Positions 26,936 through 36,121 of a stretch of 64,000 nt of DNA are shown piece by piece. Each line of letters opens with the position of its first letter. Within the stretch, counting starts at the first letter, position 1. The translations under genes and the position numbers were made by a program. The notes beneath the pieces are model-generated. The model made no database searches. It worked only from the letters and a program-made list of their open reading frames with translations, and was not told the DNA's origin. This stretch comes from Ignavibacteriaceae bacterium (GTDB lineage Bacteria; Bacteroidota; Ignavibacteria; Ignavibacteriales; Ignavibacteriaceae): contig JALNZG010000003.1 in the NCBI GenBank assembly GCA_023229425.1, forward strand, positions 124,001-188,000. Direction: 5' to 3'.

Positions 26936-26983
26936 AACCTTCAAGGTCTGGATGCCAATTTTTGTCCTTTGACCTTGAAGGTT
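26936..26983. repeat. Inverted repeat with 13-bp perfect arms
   Basis: AACCTTCAAGGTC (26936-26948) and GACCTTGAAGGTT (26971-26983) are exact complements around 22 nt. It lies between the amylase and propeller genes. There is no T-run after the stem on the minus strand, so it does not look like a terminator. Confidence 0.75.
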
Positions 26984-27001
26984 ATATCTGCAAAAAAAAA
27001 T

Positions 27002-30000
27002 CTATTTTAAAACTATCATCTTCTTCGTCTGCACAAAACTACCGGCGCGAAGTTGGTAGAAGTAAACTCCGCTTGAAAGTTGTCTGTTGTTTGTAGTTTG
27101 TTGTGTGTCGAAAGAAACTTCGTAGCTGCCCGGCCGCTTTTCTTCATTAACCAAGGTTGCAACTTCATTTCCAAGCACATCATATATTCGTAAAGACACG
27201 CCGCAGCGTGTCTCTACTGAAAACTTTATTTTTGTACTTGGATTAAATGGATTTGGATAATTCTGCATTAATCCAAACTCACGCGGAGTCGAGACTTCAT
27301 TCTTCACATCGGAAATAATAAAGATTGTCGGATCAGGAATGCCGTCTCCATTTAAATCTGGAGAAATTGTTGCAAGATTTTTTAAACTATCGGGTCCGGC
27401 ATCGCCATTAATATTATCGTTATTTGGAGCGGAATCTCCAGCTCCATAATCTAAACCGCCTGCAATTAATCCTACAATTTTCAGCACAACATTGTGAGGA
27501 ATTACTCCTGCACCAAGACCATAAATATCATTCCAAGAAATTGCCAACTCCGCGCCGCGACCATTGTTGCCGCGTTTGCCGTTCGTCTGCTTGGAAATAT
27601 CTTCGGCGGTTTTACCAATAATTTTGAATAACGATGGTGTGGTGTGGTAATAATCAGCAATAAAAAAATCAATTGAATCTTCCGAAGTAAACCGGAAATT
27701 CTTTTGATAATCTCCAACATAACCAGACTTTGAATTGAAGTTTGTAATTCCTCCGGCGATGCCCGCATTTATGTATAATATCATCGTATTGTATTTATCA
27801 TTTAAGATATAATCAACACCGAGGTAGAGCGAATCGGAATCCCATGTTGCGTAAAGTCCAATCAATTCATTATCAAGCGAATCACCATTCCAGAAACTAT
27901 CGGTATCGGAATCCGCGACCACAAGCCATTTATCCAACCAATCGGAGACACTAACTTCCACGTTTCCATCAATCGTTGGTTTGCCGTAAGTAGCAATGCT
28001 GTCATCAACATTTTCTTTTACATGAATTGAAAAAAGAGTTGAGTCAAACGCTCCTCTACCGTCGGTAACTTTTAAATGAACGGAATATAAACCGGTATCG
28101 GTAACAGAAGGAGTTCCGGTAAGTAATCCATTTTGCAGATTTACATTCAACCAAGAAGGAGATTCAGCAAAGAAAAAGTAAAGCGAATCTTTATTTTGAT
28201 CAGATGCAGCAGCTTGGTATTCAAATCTCGTGGTCGCTTTCAAAGTTGTGTCTTTAATCGCTTCAAGTTTTGGAGGAAGATTGTAAACAACAGAAAGTTT
28301 GAATGTATCAACCGCGAACAATCCTTTTGGATCAGTAACAGAAATAATAATTGTAGATTTTCCTGTATCCGCAAACGTTGGAGTTCCGGAAAGTTTTCCG
28401 CTATTATCAAGAGTTAACCAATTTGGTTTTCCGCTTGCTGAAAAGGTGAGCGATTTATCATTTAGATCTGAATAACCGATCTGATGAACAAACTTAGAAT
28501 TTGTGTACGCAACTTGATCGGGAATATTTTCAATCACCGGAGAATAATTGATCGTATCTGTTCTCGGAATAAAAACCGCATACCCGCGCGGTGGCGCCCA
28601 AAGTTGAACGCGTCCATCAGGTTGTGCTAATTGATTATCAGCTAAACCGGCAAAATCTTTAAACGTTTCATTCGGGTGATTTGAATTTACCCAAACACCT
28701 TTCCATTGAGTAGGACTATCATTGATCAGTAAAAATACTTGCGGTTTTCCATTTCCGCCATCTCGCCGTGCAACGTACAAATCACTCGAAGAATTTCCGT
28801 TCTCAACGATGAACCACGGATTAAGCGCGCTTCCCTTTGTTGTTGAACCGGAAAGAAAATTCTGACGAATCCAAATGAGCGTGTCAATTTTTCCGCTGTA
28901 TCCATAATCAAAATAATCTTTGAAGAAAACTGTCGGTCTTCCTTCGGCAAAAAGAATGTAGGCGTATCCTAATTGTTTATCAGTCAAAACCGGATCGTGT
29001 CCGCTGTCAATGCTTCCGTCAAATCCAATGCGGTCGAAATCATGATTTTCTAGAAAAGTATTTACATCAAATCCCGAAACGCCGGAATTAACAAGTCCTG
29101 CGCCGTACAAAGTATTTACATCGAACGAACCGGTGGTATTGTTGCACAAATCTTTTAATGTGTAACGAAGCGGGAAATCGAACATGGAAACTTTTGCGCC
29201 GTTTACATTCTGCACTTGATTTAACCAACTGCCAATGTCGCTATTGTTGCTCCACAGTTCGGCAACAGCATAATCATAATTGCCTACACCTTTTAACCAC
29301 GCTGCCATAAAACCGGGATCAACTGATTTAACCGCATCAAGTCTGAAGCCGTCAAATTTCATTGTCTCACGGAGATATTTTCCCCAGGCAATAAGGCTAT
29401 CGCGTACACTTTTTTTATTATGATCAAGCCAATCACCGAAACGGAAGATCGGATCAACTTGAACGAACAACGGATCGACCCAACAATTTTCTGCGTTGGG
29501 ATAAAATGATGATGCATCTTTTTTGAATCGCCCGGAACCGGCGGGATAATTGAAAAGTAGATAAGCTGAATCAGGAACAATTTTATTTCCGTTGTTAATC
29601 GGAATGCATTGATAAGGAATTTTCTCTTCACCTCCCATCATGTGGCGAAGAACCGCATCGGCGTAAACTTTTATTCCCGCATCATGAAAAGATTTAATTG
29701 AATGTTCCAATTCACCTTTGCTGCCAAAACGGATTTCTCGTGAACCTTTTTGATAAAACTCGCCAAAGTCGTAATGGTCGTACGGATCGTAACCCATTGA
29801 AGCGCCGCCGCCGGCTCCTTTTACGGGAGAAGGAAACCAGATTGCGCCGAATCCTGCCGATGCTAAACGCGGTGCGAGACTTGCAAGAGAATCATACCAG
29901 ATTCCTCCATCAGGTGAATTCCAATAGAATCCCTGCAACATCACATCGGATTTTGGATTTGTAGTTTGAGTAAAGGCAATAGCTTGCAGTAATATTACAA

Positions 30001-30022
30001 ATAGAAAAATTGTTTTCTTCAT
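27002..30022 (-). CDS. T9SS-secreted alpha-amylase (GH13) with Ig-like domains
   Basis: A 1006-residue secreted glycoside hydrolase. After the signal peptide the GH13 barrel spans about residues 20-490, with the nucleophile in FDGFRLDAVKSV, the general acid in VAELWSNN and the third acid in LENHD. Two putative Ig (He-PIG) domains follow (SGKLSGTPTFADTG and GLLTGTPSVTDTG), then a region of about 200 residues resembling a carbohydrate-binding or DOMON-like sandwich, and a T9SS sorting domain (MQNYPNPFNPSTKIKF). It probably hydrolyses starch-like glucans outside the cell. It is divergent from recQ. Confidence 0.92.
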   Translation of the reverse strand: MKKTIFLFVILLQAIAFTQTTNPKSDVMLQGFYWNSPDGGIWYDSLASLAPRLASAGFGAIWFPSPVKGAGGGASMGYDPYDHYDFGEFYQKGSREIRFGSKGELEHSIKSFHDAGIKVYADAVLRHMMGGEEKIPYQCIPINNGNKIVPDSAYLLFNYPAGSGRFKKDASSFYPNAENCWVDPLFVQVDPIFRFGDWLDHNKKSVRDSLIAWGKYLRETMKFDGFRLDAVKSVDPGFMAAWLKGVGNYDYAVAELWSNNSDIGSWLNQVQNVNGAKVSMFDFPLRYTLKDLCNNTTGSFDVNTLYGAGLVNSGVSGFDVNTFLENHDFDRIGFDGSIDSGHDPVLTDKQLGYAYILFAEGRPTVFFKDYFDYGYSGKIDTLIWIRQNFLSGSTTKGSALNPWFIVENGNSSSDLYVARRDGGNGKPQVFLLINDSPTQWKGVWVNSNHPNETFKDFAGLADNQLAQPDGRVQLWAPPRGYAVFIPRTDTINYSPVIENIPDQVAYTNSKFVHQIGYSDLNDKSLTFSASGKPNWLTLDNSGKLSGTPTFADTGKSTIIISVTDPKGLFAVDTFKLSVVYNLPPKLEAIKDTTLKATTRFEYQAAASDQNKDSLYFFFAESPSWLNVNLQNGLLTGTPSVTDTGLYSVHLKVTDGRGAFDSTLFSIHVKENVDDSIATYGKPTIDGNVEVSVSDWLDKWLVVADSDTDSFWNGDSLDNELIGLYATWDSDSLYLGVDYILNDKYNTMILYINAGIAGGITNFNSKSGYVGDYQKNFRFTSEDSIDFFIADYYHTTPSLFKIIGKTAEDISKQTNGKRGNNGRGAELAISWNDIYGLGAGVIPHNVVLKIVGLIAGGLDYGAGDSAPNNDNINGDAGPDSLKNLATISPDLNGDGIPDPTIFIISDVKNEVSTPREFGLMQNYPNPFNPSTKIKFSVETRCGVSLRIYDVLGNEVATLVNEEKRPGSYEVSFDTQQTTNNRQLSSGVYFYQLRAGSFVQTKKMIVLK
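27150..27247. repeat. 98-nt segment identical to 24824-24921
   Basis: Second copy of the sorting-domain segment, including the palindrome at 27190-27217. Flanking sorting-domain codons on both sides differ between the two genes, marking the edges of the identity. Confidence 0.92.
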
Positions 30023-30164
30023 TCTTGATCCTTACTTCCCTTTTCCGGCACAAAGATTATTTTTGTTATGTTTGTAAAAGTTTAATTCAAAATTAAGAGA
30101 TTTCTTTCTTTGAACAAGGAAAGATTTTTATTGTGATGGTTTCCATAAGTGTGCAAATAAGAGA

Positions 30165-32771
30165 ATGACTCCTCATCAAGCGTTAGAAAAATATTTCGGT
30201 TACAAAAAATTTAGACCCGGACAGGAAGAAATTATTAAAGAAATTCTTGCCGGCAATCATGTCCTCGCGGTTCTGCCAACCGGTGCGGGAAAATCGATTT
30301 GCTATCAAATCCCGGCGTTGATTTCTGAAAACTTTTCACTTGTTGTTTCTCCTCTCATCGCATTAATGAAAGACCAAGTTGACGGGTTGAATAAAACTGA
30401 ATTGATTTCAGCCTTTATTAACAGTTCACTTGAGTATTATGAGATTGAAAGAATCTTAAAAGAAGTTTCGTACGGAAAGATAAAACTACTTTATGTAGCG
30501 CCGGAACGGTTTGAGAATCTTTACTTTGCCGAAAAGATAAAACAACTAAATCCCAATTTTGTTTTTGTAGATGAAGCGCATTGTATTTCAGAATGGGGAC
30601 ACAATTTCCGCCCAAGTTACCGGAAGATAAAAGAGTTCCTCACTTTTTCGGGAGTAAAAAAGATCGCGGCATTTACGGCAACCGCAACTCCGGAAGTTCG
30701 TGATGACATTCTCGCTCAACTTGGATTAAAAGAACCAAAAGTTTTTGTACGCGGATTTGAACGAGAGAATCTCTCCATCAAAGTCATCCACACAAAAAAG
30801 AAAGATGAAAAAGTTGTTGAGTTAGTTTCTCTTTACAAAACTCCCGCGATCATTTATACTTCGTCCAGAAAAAAAGCGGAAGACGTTTCGCAAGTTTTGT
30901 CGATGTACAAAATTAAAAATTCGTTTTATCACGCGGGACTAACTCAGGCACAGCGAAAGCGAATTCAAGAAGAATTTCTCGAAAGCAAAACTCCCGTTAT
31001 CATCGCTACAAATGCGTTCGGAATGGGCATTGATAAAAAAGATATCCGTCTCGTTATCCACTACAATATGCCGGGGACAATAGAAAATTATTATCAAGAA
31101 ATCGGTAGAGCAGGCAGAGACGGTAAACCATCAACTGCGGTTTTGTTATTTGAATCGAACGATTCTTCAATCCACCAATATTTTATTCAATCTTCGTATC
31201 CAGATAAAGAACTATTACAAAAGTTGTACGATGGACTTTGCACTTACGGCAAAGTAAAAATTGGTGATGCAAGGGAAGCGGAAATCCCGATTAACTTTGA
31301 ATATCTCTCATCATTCGTGAAGAAGGATTTCTCCAAGGGATTAATGATGGCGGCGATCAAAATTCTTGAAGAAGCCGGACATTTAAAATTCATTTCTGAT
31401 TTTGAACGGCAAAATTCTCTACAAATCATTATCGACCTGGAACATTTAAAGAATTACACAAAGCATTTAAAATCTCCTTTAAAAAAAGAATTAATAATTT
31501 TTCTTCTGCGCAAGTTCGGCTCATCTCTTTTCACTTCAAAAATTAATTTTTCTTTACAAGATTTTGCCAACGATCTCAGTTCATCAAATGACGAAGTTGA
31601 CAAAGCTCTTCTTTCTTTGCAGCATAGCGGAGTACTCGAGTACACCAAACCGCTTGGCAGAGAAGCTCTCTTCTTAAAAGGTTCGCGTGTGGAAAGTTCG
31701 CGGCTCAATATCAATTACATGAAATTGAATCAGGCTTATTTCCATGCGCAGAAAAAACTTGAGCAGATGATTGATTTTGTTTATTGCAAAGAGTGCAGAT
31801 TCAAATTTATCCTACGTTACTTTGGCGAAGAAGTTTCAACATATAAATGTAATAAGTGCGATTCTTGCGTAACAAAAGATTCTCTCCCGGAAGCCACCAT
31901 CGATTATTTGCGTGAGATAATTTTGAGAACCGCACATGAAATGGATCTCGGTATAAACGAAGCACAGTGTGTGGCAATTCTTTCCGGTTCTACCAAAGCT
32001 GCGAACTTAAAAACCGTTTCAACGTTTGGAGTTTGTTCAACTTTTTCAAAACAAGATATCATCACGGTTATTAGGTATCTGATAGATACGGAAGATTTGC
32101 AAAAGGACACAAAGCAGTTCAAGAAAATTTTTCTAACGAACAAGGGAAAGCAGTTTCTTCTGCAAAAAGGAATCGTGGCTCCAACCGAACAACCGCAGAA
32201 TTATGAAAAGAATTTAGAGTTGTTCCATCTGTTGAAAGAAGCAAGAGACAAAGTTGCGCTCAAGTTCGGGCAGCCAAAATATATTGTTTGCGGTGATGAT
32301 GTTCTACGTGAACTTGCAGAAAAAAAACCGGTTACGCATTTTGAAATGCTTCAAATAAAGGGATTCAATCAGCGGATGTTCACAAAACTTGGGAATGCTT
32401 TTCTAGAGATCATTGAAGGATTTTCTGAAAATGATTCAACACTTTTCAGCGAAATAAAAATCGGGCAGAAATCTCTTCCTTCATCAATAACAGAAACGTA
32501 CCAGTTAATTCAAAAGGGATTTACGCTAAAAGAAATTTCTGAGACGAGAAAACTCGCCGAGCCTGTAATTTCTATGCAAGTTGAAACGATCTTGGAATAT
32601 TTTCCCGAAACCGATATTTCATCTCTCTTAACTGAAGAACTTTATCAGCAAATTTCTTTGCAAGCGCAAAAGGGATTTCCAAATTTAAAGGAATTAAAAA
32701 AGCGGCTTCCCGAGTTTATCAGTTACGCCGCCATAAGAATTGTAATTGCGAAGATGAAAACGATTGCTTGA
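30165..32771 (+). CDS. recQ: ATP-dependent DNA helicase RecQ
   Basis: An 868-residue superfamily 2 helicase. Walker A is AVLPTGAGKSICYQ (about residue 37), the DEAH box is FVDEAHCISEWGHNFR (about 130) and motif VI is QEIGRAGRDGK. The RecQ zinc-binding domain has four cysteines (CKECRFKF, CNKCDSC, about 545-570), followed by the winged helix, an HRDC domain (about 690-765) and an extra C-terminal helix-turn-helix (FTLKEISETRKLAEPVISMQ). That makes it longer than E. coli RecQ, as is common in this phylum. It has its own promoter region, shared with the amylase gene. Confidence 0.95.
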   Translation: MTPHQALEKYFGYKKFRPGQEEIIKEILAGNHVLAVLPTGAGKSICYQIPALISENFSLVVSPLIALMKDQVDGLNKTELISAFINSSLEYYEIERILKEVSYGKIKLLYVAPERFENLYFAEKIKQLNPNFVFVDEAHCISEWGHNFRPSYRKIKEFLTFSGVKKIAAFTATATPEVRDDILAQLGLKEPKVFVRGFERENLSIKVIHTKKKDEKVVELVSLYKTPAIIYTSSRKKAEDVSQVLSMYKIKNSFYHAGLTQAQRKRIQEEFLESKTPVIIATNAFGMGIDKKDIRLVIHYNMPGTIENYYQEIGRAGRDGKPSTAVLLFESNDSSIHQYFIQSSYPDKELLQKLYDGLCTYGKVKIGDAREAEIPINFEYLSSFVKKDFSKGLMMAAIKILEEAGHLKFISDFERQNSLQIIIDLEHLKNYTKHLKSPLKKELIIFLLRKFGSSLFTSKINFSLQDFANDLSSSNDEVDKALLSLQHSGVLEYTKPLGREALFLKGSRVESSRLNINYMKLNQAYFHAQKKLEQMIDFVYCKECRFKFILRYFGEEVSTYKCNKCDSCVTKDSLPEATIDYLREIILRTAHEMDLGINEAQCVAILSGSTKAANLKTVSTFGVCSTFSKQDIITVIRYLIDTEDLQKDTKQFKKIFLTNKGKQFLLQKGIVAPTEQPQNYEKNLELFHLLKEARDKVALKFGQPKYIVCGDDVLRELAEKKPVTHFEMLQIKGFNQRMFTKLGNAFLEIIEGFSENDSTLFSEIKIGQKSLPSSITETYQLIQKGFTLKEISETRKLAEPVISMQVETILEYFPETDISSLLTEELYQQISLQAQKGFPNLKELKKRLPEFISYAAIRIVIAKMKTIA

Positions 32772-33094
32772 GGAAACTAAATCTGAATTGTATTGTTTGG
32801 ATTAATACTACCCTCGATTAAATCCTTGTTTTGAGGACACGATTTACGAACAAGGATTAACGAATAGCGATTTTTGATTTTATTTTTAACTTCTAAAATC
32901 AAAAATCGTTAATCCTTGTTCTGAGATCAAACCCCGAACGCTTTCCGAATGGTTATAACTGCAATAAGATTAACTGTTTGGATAATTGAATAAAATAAAA
33001 TCATTCATCCATTCATCTTCATTCAGTCATTCCGTTAAAATTTTGTTGCTAAATATTCTTGTAGGTAGGTTTTGTAACGGAGGAAGTTTACGAC
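32772..33094. repeat. 323-nt gene-free region with a long bulged palindrome
   Basis: No gene. The left arm 32848-32882 begins GAACAAGGATTAACG and the right arm 32894-32921 ends CGTTAATCCTTGTTC; the arms are perfectly complementary over 28 bp except for a 7-nt insertion (aatagcg) in the left one. A third AATCCTTGTT lies at 32821. The rest is low-complexity attcat-rich sequence. It separates two convergent genes, and the GAACAAGG core links it to repeat family A. Confidence 0.75.
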
Positions 33095-33430
33095 TTACTT
33101 GATTCTTCCTTTTTTCTGCTGTGCTTCTAAATTCTCAATCACTTTTCCGAAGAACTCCGCCCACTTTTTCTGATCGCTGTTATATTCACTTATCGTGGAA
33201 AGATATTCTTCGTTTGTTACCGCATATTTTTTATAGAGTTGTTCTCTAATTTTTTTAGAAGAACCCGCATCGTTACCAAGTGAGTCTTGCGCAATTAAGT
33301 AATCTGCATAAAATTTTACAAACGTCTCTTGCTCGATAGTTTTTACATTGGTGGCATAAAAGGCAATCGCCGCAAACCCAACCGTGAGCGCTGCTAATAA
33401 AATAAACCAGAGTTGTTTCTTCCGCTGCAT
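33095..33430 (-). CDS. Small single-pass membrane protein
   Basis: A 111-residue protein with a lysine-rich N-terminus, one transmembrane segment at about 6-28 (LWFILLAALTVGFAAIAFYA) and a charged helical domain. It starts 5 nt after the rhomboid gene, so it is probably translated with it. I do not recognise the family; a partner or regulator of the rhomboid protease is only a guess from position. Confidence 0.65.
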   Translation of the reverse strand: MQRKKQLWFILLAALTVGFAAIAFYATNVKTIEQETFVKFYADYLIAQDSLGNDAGSSKKIREQLYKKYAVTNEEYLSTISEYNSDQKKWAEFFGKVIENLEAQQKKGRIK

Positions 33431-33435
33431 TCTCT

Positions 33436-34347
33436 CTACATCTTCCGGCTTGCTTCAAAGAGAATTTTCTTTTCCCGTTCGGTTAAATTTTTATAACCTG
33501 ACTGGCTGATCTTATCAAGAATACTATCAATATCTTCCTGTGTCACATCACTTTTATGTTCGTTCACATCAGAATAGGTAGCATCTTCAATATCGGGTTC
33601 TGTTTTTTTAAAAGGATTTTTCCAATTTGATTTTTGAAAAATATCTTTTGGTGGAGAATAATTTCTACGAGAGGCTCCGAACATTTCCTTAAAACTAACC
33701 ACCGAATTTTTATCAAAGAGGATAAACAAAAATCCTACAAGCGCGCCTCCCAAATGTGCAAGATGAGCAACACCGCTTCCAACGCTGTCAACCGCAAGAA
33801 ACTCAAACACAATCATAAACGCGATAAAGTATTTTGCTTTTACGGGAATAAAGAAATAGAGAAAAATTAGGCGATCAGGAAAAAACATTGCGAAAGCGAT
33901 CATCACACCGTAAATAGCGCCGGATGCGCCGATTGTTGGCGCCAAAGCTCCGGTTAAAAGCGGTGAAAGGAAAAGATGCAATAGTCCTGCACCAATTCCG
34001 CATGATAAATAATAAATGAGGAATTTCTTTGAACCCCACGTATTTTCAATTTCAGCGCCGAACATCCACAGTGCGAACATATTAAACAAAATGTGCGAAA
34101 ATCCACCGTGTAAAAATTGATAAGAAACTAACTGCCAAATCTGGAATCCTTCGCCAAAAGGCATTAAAGCAAACCAACGAATTATAATTTGTTCTGCCGG
34201 AACACCTTCGAACACAATGTTCTGCATCATCATCATTAAAAAGAAAATCGCTCCGTTGATGATGAGCAGATTTTTAATGACCGGCGGAAATAATCCGAAA
34301 TTGCCAAATCCACTCGGACGATAATAATCTCTGTTGTATGAACCCAT
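33436..34347 (-). CDS. Rhomboid family intramembrane serine protease
   Basis: A 303-residue polytopic membrane protein. The oxyanion region HGGFSHILFNMFAL, the catalytic serine in IGASGAIYG (GxSG, about residue 140) and the catalytic histidine in HLAHLGGALVGF (about 192) are all present, so it should be active. After six transmembrane segments there is a cytosolic C-terminal tail of about 90 residues with an acidic stretch. Substrates are unknown. It is preceded by the DUF433/DUF5615 pair and followed by a small membrane protein. Confidence 0.92.
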   Translation of the reverse strand: MGSYNRDYYRPSGFGNFGLFPPVIKNLLIINGAIFFLMMMMQNIVFEGVPAEQIIIRWFALMPFGEGFQIWQLVSYQFLHGGFSHILFNMFALWMFGAEIENTWGSKKFLIYYLSCGIGAGLLHLFLSPLLTGALAPTIGASGAIYGVMIAFAMFFPDRLIFLYFFIPVKAKYFIAFMIVFEFLAVDSVGSGVAHLAHLGGALVGFLFILFDKNSVVSFKEMFGASRRNYSPPKDIFQKSNWKNPFKKTEPDIEDATYSDVNEHKSDVTQEDIDSILDKISQSGYKNLTEREKKILFEASRKM

Positions 34348-34356
34348 TCAAATTCC

Positions 34357-34686
34357 TTAAATAATTTGCTTAATCTCTGTAACACCATTTTTCAATGGCA
34401 ATCTCAATAATTCCTTAACTTGGAGAACTGACTTTTGCAGAGTTAAATAAGTATTGTCCTCAGCATTCAAAAGGAAAACTGTGATTGGATACTTATTAAA
34501 ATTTTGCTGATGTTGTAAGTTTTTATCAAAAGACAATAAAACATCAAATCTATCTTCAATCATTAGTTGAAGAAGTTCACCATTCTTTTTCCCGTTCCAT
34601 GATTTATCACTTACAGTATAAACGGAATACTCTTTGAAATCGCCCTTAAGTTTTTTCGGAAGATTTTCATCAAGCAGCAGTTTCAT
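34357..34686 (-). CDS. DUF5615 PIN-like protein (toxin-like partner of DUF433)
   Basis: I use the ATG at 34686 (109 residues) because MKLLLDENLPKKLKG is the normal beginning of DUF5615/Mut7-C-type PIN-like proteins, whose first acidic residues form part of a nuclease-like site; a longer reading from 34728 is not needed. A second acidic block VLLSFDKNLQHQQN follows. It overlaps the DUF433 gene by 17 nt, the usual layout of a VapBC-like toxin-antitoxin module. Toxicity is inferred from family context. Confidence 0.8.
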   Translation of the reverse strand: MKLLLDENLPKKLKGDFKEYSVYTVSDKSWNGKKNGELLQLMIEDRFDVLLSFDKNLQHQQNFNKYPITVFLLNAEDNTYLTLQKSVLQVKELLRLPLKNGVTEIKQII

Positions 34687-34921
34687 AAATAAAACTGTAT
34701 TTTTCTGAAGTAAGAATCTCTTCCGCAAACTGCAAAATCTGAATCACTTTTTCTTTCGAAACAGAAGGAAAGTCCTCTAGAAAATCATCGACAGAAATTC
34801 CTTTTTCCAAATGATCAAAAAGTGACTGAATAGGAACTCTTGTTCCCGAAAAAACAGGAGTTCCACCCAGAATTTCTTTATCAATATTTATAAAATCTCT
34901 TTTCATATGACCATCTTTCAT
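34670..34921 (-). CDS. DUF433 antitoxin-like protein
   Basis: An 83-residue protein with the DUF433 signature GGTPVFSGTRVPIQSLFDHL and a C-terminal helix-turn-helix-like part (VSKEKVIQILQFAEEIL). DUF433 proteins pair with DUF5615 PIN-like proteins as putative antitoxins. The start may be 34921 or the internal ATG at 34906. It begins 6 nt after pgk, so this pair sits inside a housekeeping operon rather than in a mobile region. Confidence 0.82.
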   Translation of the reverse strand: MKDGHMKRDFINIDKEILGGTPVFSGTRVPIQSLFDHLEKGISVDDFLEDFPSVSKEKVIQILQFAEEILTSEKYSFIYETAA

Positions 34922-34927
34922 TTACCT

Positions 34928-36121
34928 TTAATCATTCAACGCTTCAACACCGGGAAGCACTTTTCCTTCGAGGAATTCCAACGAAGCGCCACCGCCTGTA
35001 GAGACGTGCGAAACTTTGGTTTCTAATCCGGCTTTTGCAATTGCCGCTGCAGAATCTCCACCACCGATTACGGTTATTGCACCTTTTGCCGTGACTTCAG
35101 CTAACACTTCAGCAATGGTATTTGTTCCATTGGCAAAATTATCAAATTCAAAAACGCCCATCGGTCCGTTCCAAACGATGGTTTTTGAATTTCTAATTGC
35201 TTCGCTGAATAACTTAATAGATTCCGGTCCAATATCCAACCCCATTTTGTCAGACGGCATTTCATTAACTTTAACAACTTCTTGAGGAGAATCGTTCTTA
35301 AATTCCGCCGCAACCACCACATCAACCGGAAGAAGGAACTGCAATTTTTTTGTTTTTACTTTTTCGAGTAATTCTTTTGCGAGTTCAACTTTTTCCGCTT
35401 CAAGCAAAGATGTTCCAATTTCCCAGCCTTGCGCTTTGTAAAAAGTATATGCCATTCCACCGCCAATGATAAGCGTATCAACTTTGTCGAGCAAATTATT
35501 TATCACATCAATCTTGCCGGAAATTTTTGCTCCGCCGAGAATTGCGCAGTAAGGACGCTCGGGATTCCCGACAGCTTTTCCTAAATAATTTAATTCTTTT
35601 TCCATTAAGTACCCGGCAACGGAAACCGCAAGAAACTTAGTTACTCCTTCTGTTGAAGCGTGTGCGCGGTGTGCGCTTCCGAATGCATCGTTTACATAAA
35701 TATCGCCAAGTTCGGCAAGCTGTTTTGCAAATGCGGGATCGTTCTTTTCTTCTTCTTCGTGGAAACGTAAATTTTCTAAAAGAAGAACGTCACCGCTTTT
35801 CAATTCATTTACTTGTGATTTTACCGCTTCACCGATGCAGTCTGAAGCAAGTGTAACTTCCTTACCGAGAAGTTCGGAAAGTTTTTTTGCTGCGGGAGCT
35901 AAACTGTATTTTGGATTTACTTTTCCTTTTGGTCTCCCAAGGTGACTCATCAAAATTGCTTTTCCACCTTCGGCAATAATTTTCTTTATCGTCGGGAGCG
36001 ATTCAACGATGCGCTTGTCGTCGGTTACGTTTAGATTTTCATCTAAAGGAACGTTAAAATCTACACGAACGAGCACGCGTTTATCTTTTAATTCTATGTG
36101 ATCAATTGTTCTTTTTTTCAT
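34928..36121 (-). CDS. pgk: Phosphoglycerate kinase
   Basis: A 397-residue glycolytic enzyme moving phosphate between 1,3-bisphosphoglycerate and ADP. The start at 36121 is chosen because GAGG lies 5 nt upstream and the protein then begins MKKRTIDHIELKDKRVLVR. It has RVDFNVPLDEN, LMSHLGRPKG, the hinge segment GGAKISGKIDVI and the nucleotide-binding GGGDSAAAI and STGGGASLEFLEG near the end. Cytoplasmic. It is upstream of the DUF433/DUF5615 pair. Confidence 0.96.
   Translation of the reverse strand: MKKRTIDHIELKDKRVLVRVDFNVPLDENLNVTDDKRIVESLPTIKKIIAEGGKAILMSHLGRPKGKVNPKYSLAPAAKKLSELLGKEVTLASDCIGEAVKSQVNELKSGDVLLLENLRFHEEEEKNDPAFAKQLAELGDIYVNDAFGSAHRAHASTEGVTKFLAVSVAGYLMEKELNYLGKAVGNPERPYCAILGGAKISGKIDVINNLLDKVDTLIIGGGMAYTFYKAQGWEIGTSLLEAEKVELAKELLEKVKTKKLQFLLPVDVVVAAEFKNDSPQEVVKVNEMPSDKMGLDIGPESIKLFSEAIRNSKTIVWNGPMGVFEFDNFANGTNTIAEVLAEVTAKGAITVIGGGDSAAAIAKAGLETKVSHVSTGGGASLEFLEGKVLPGVEALND

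Noticed and set aside
26936..26983. Rho-independent terminator after the amylase gene
   Set aside because: The stem is strong but no T-run follows on the minus strand; kept only as an inverted repeat.
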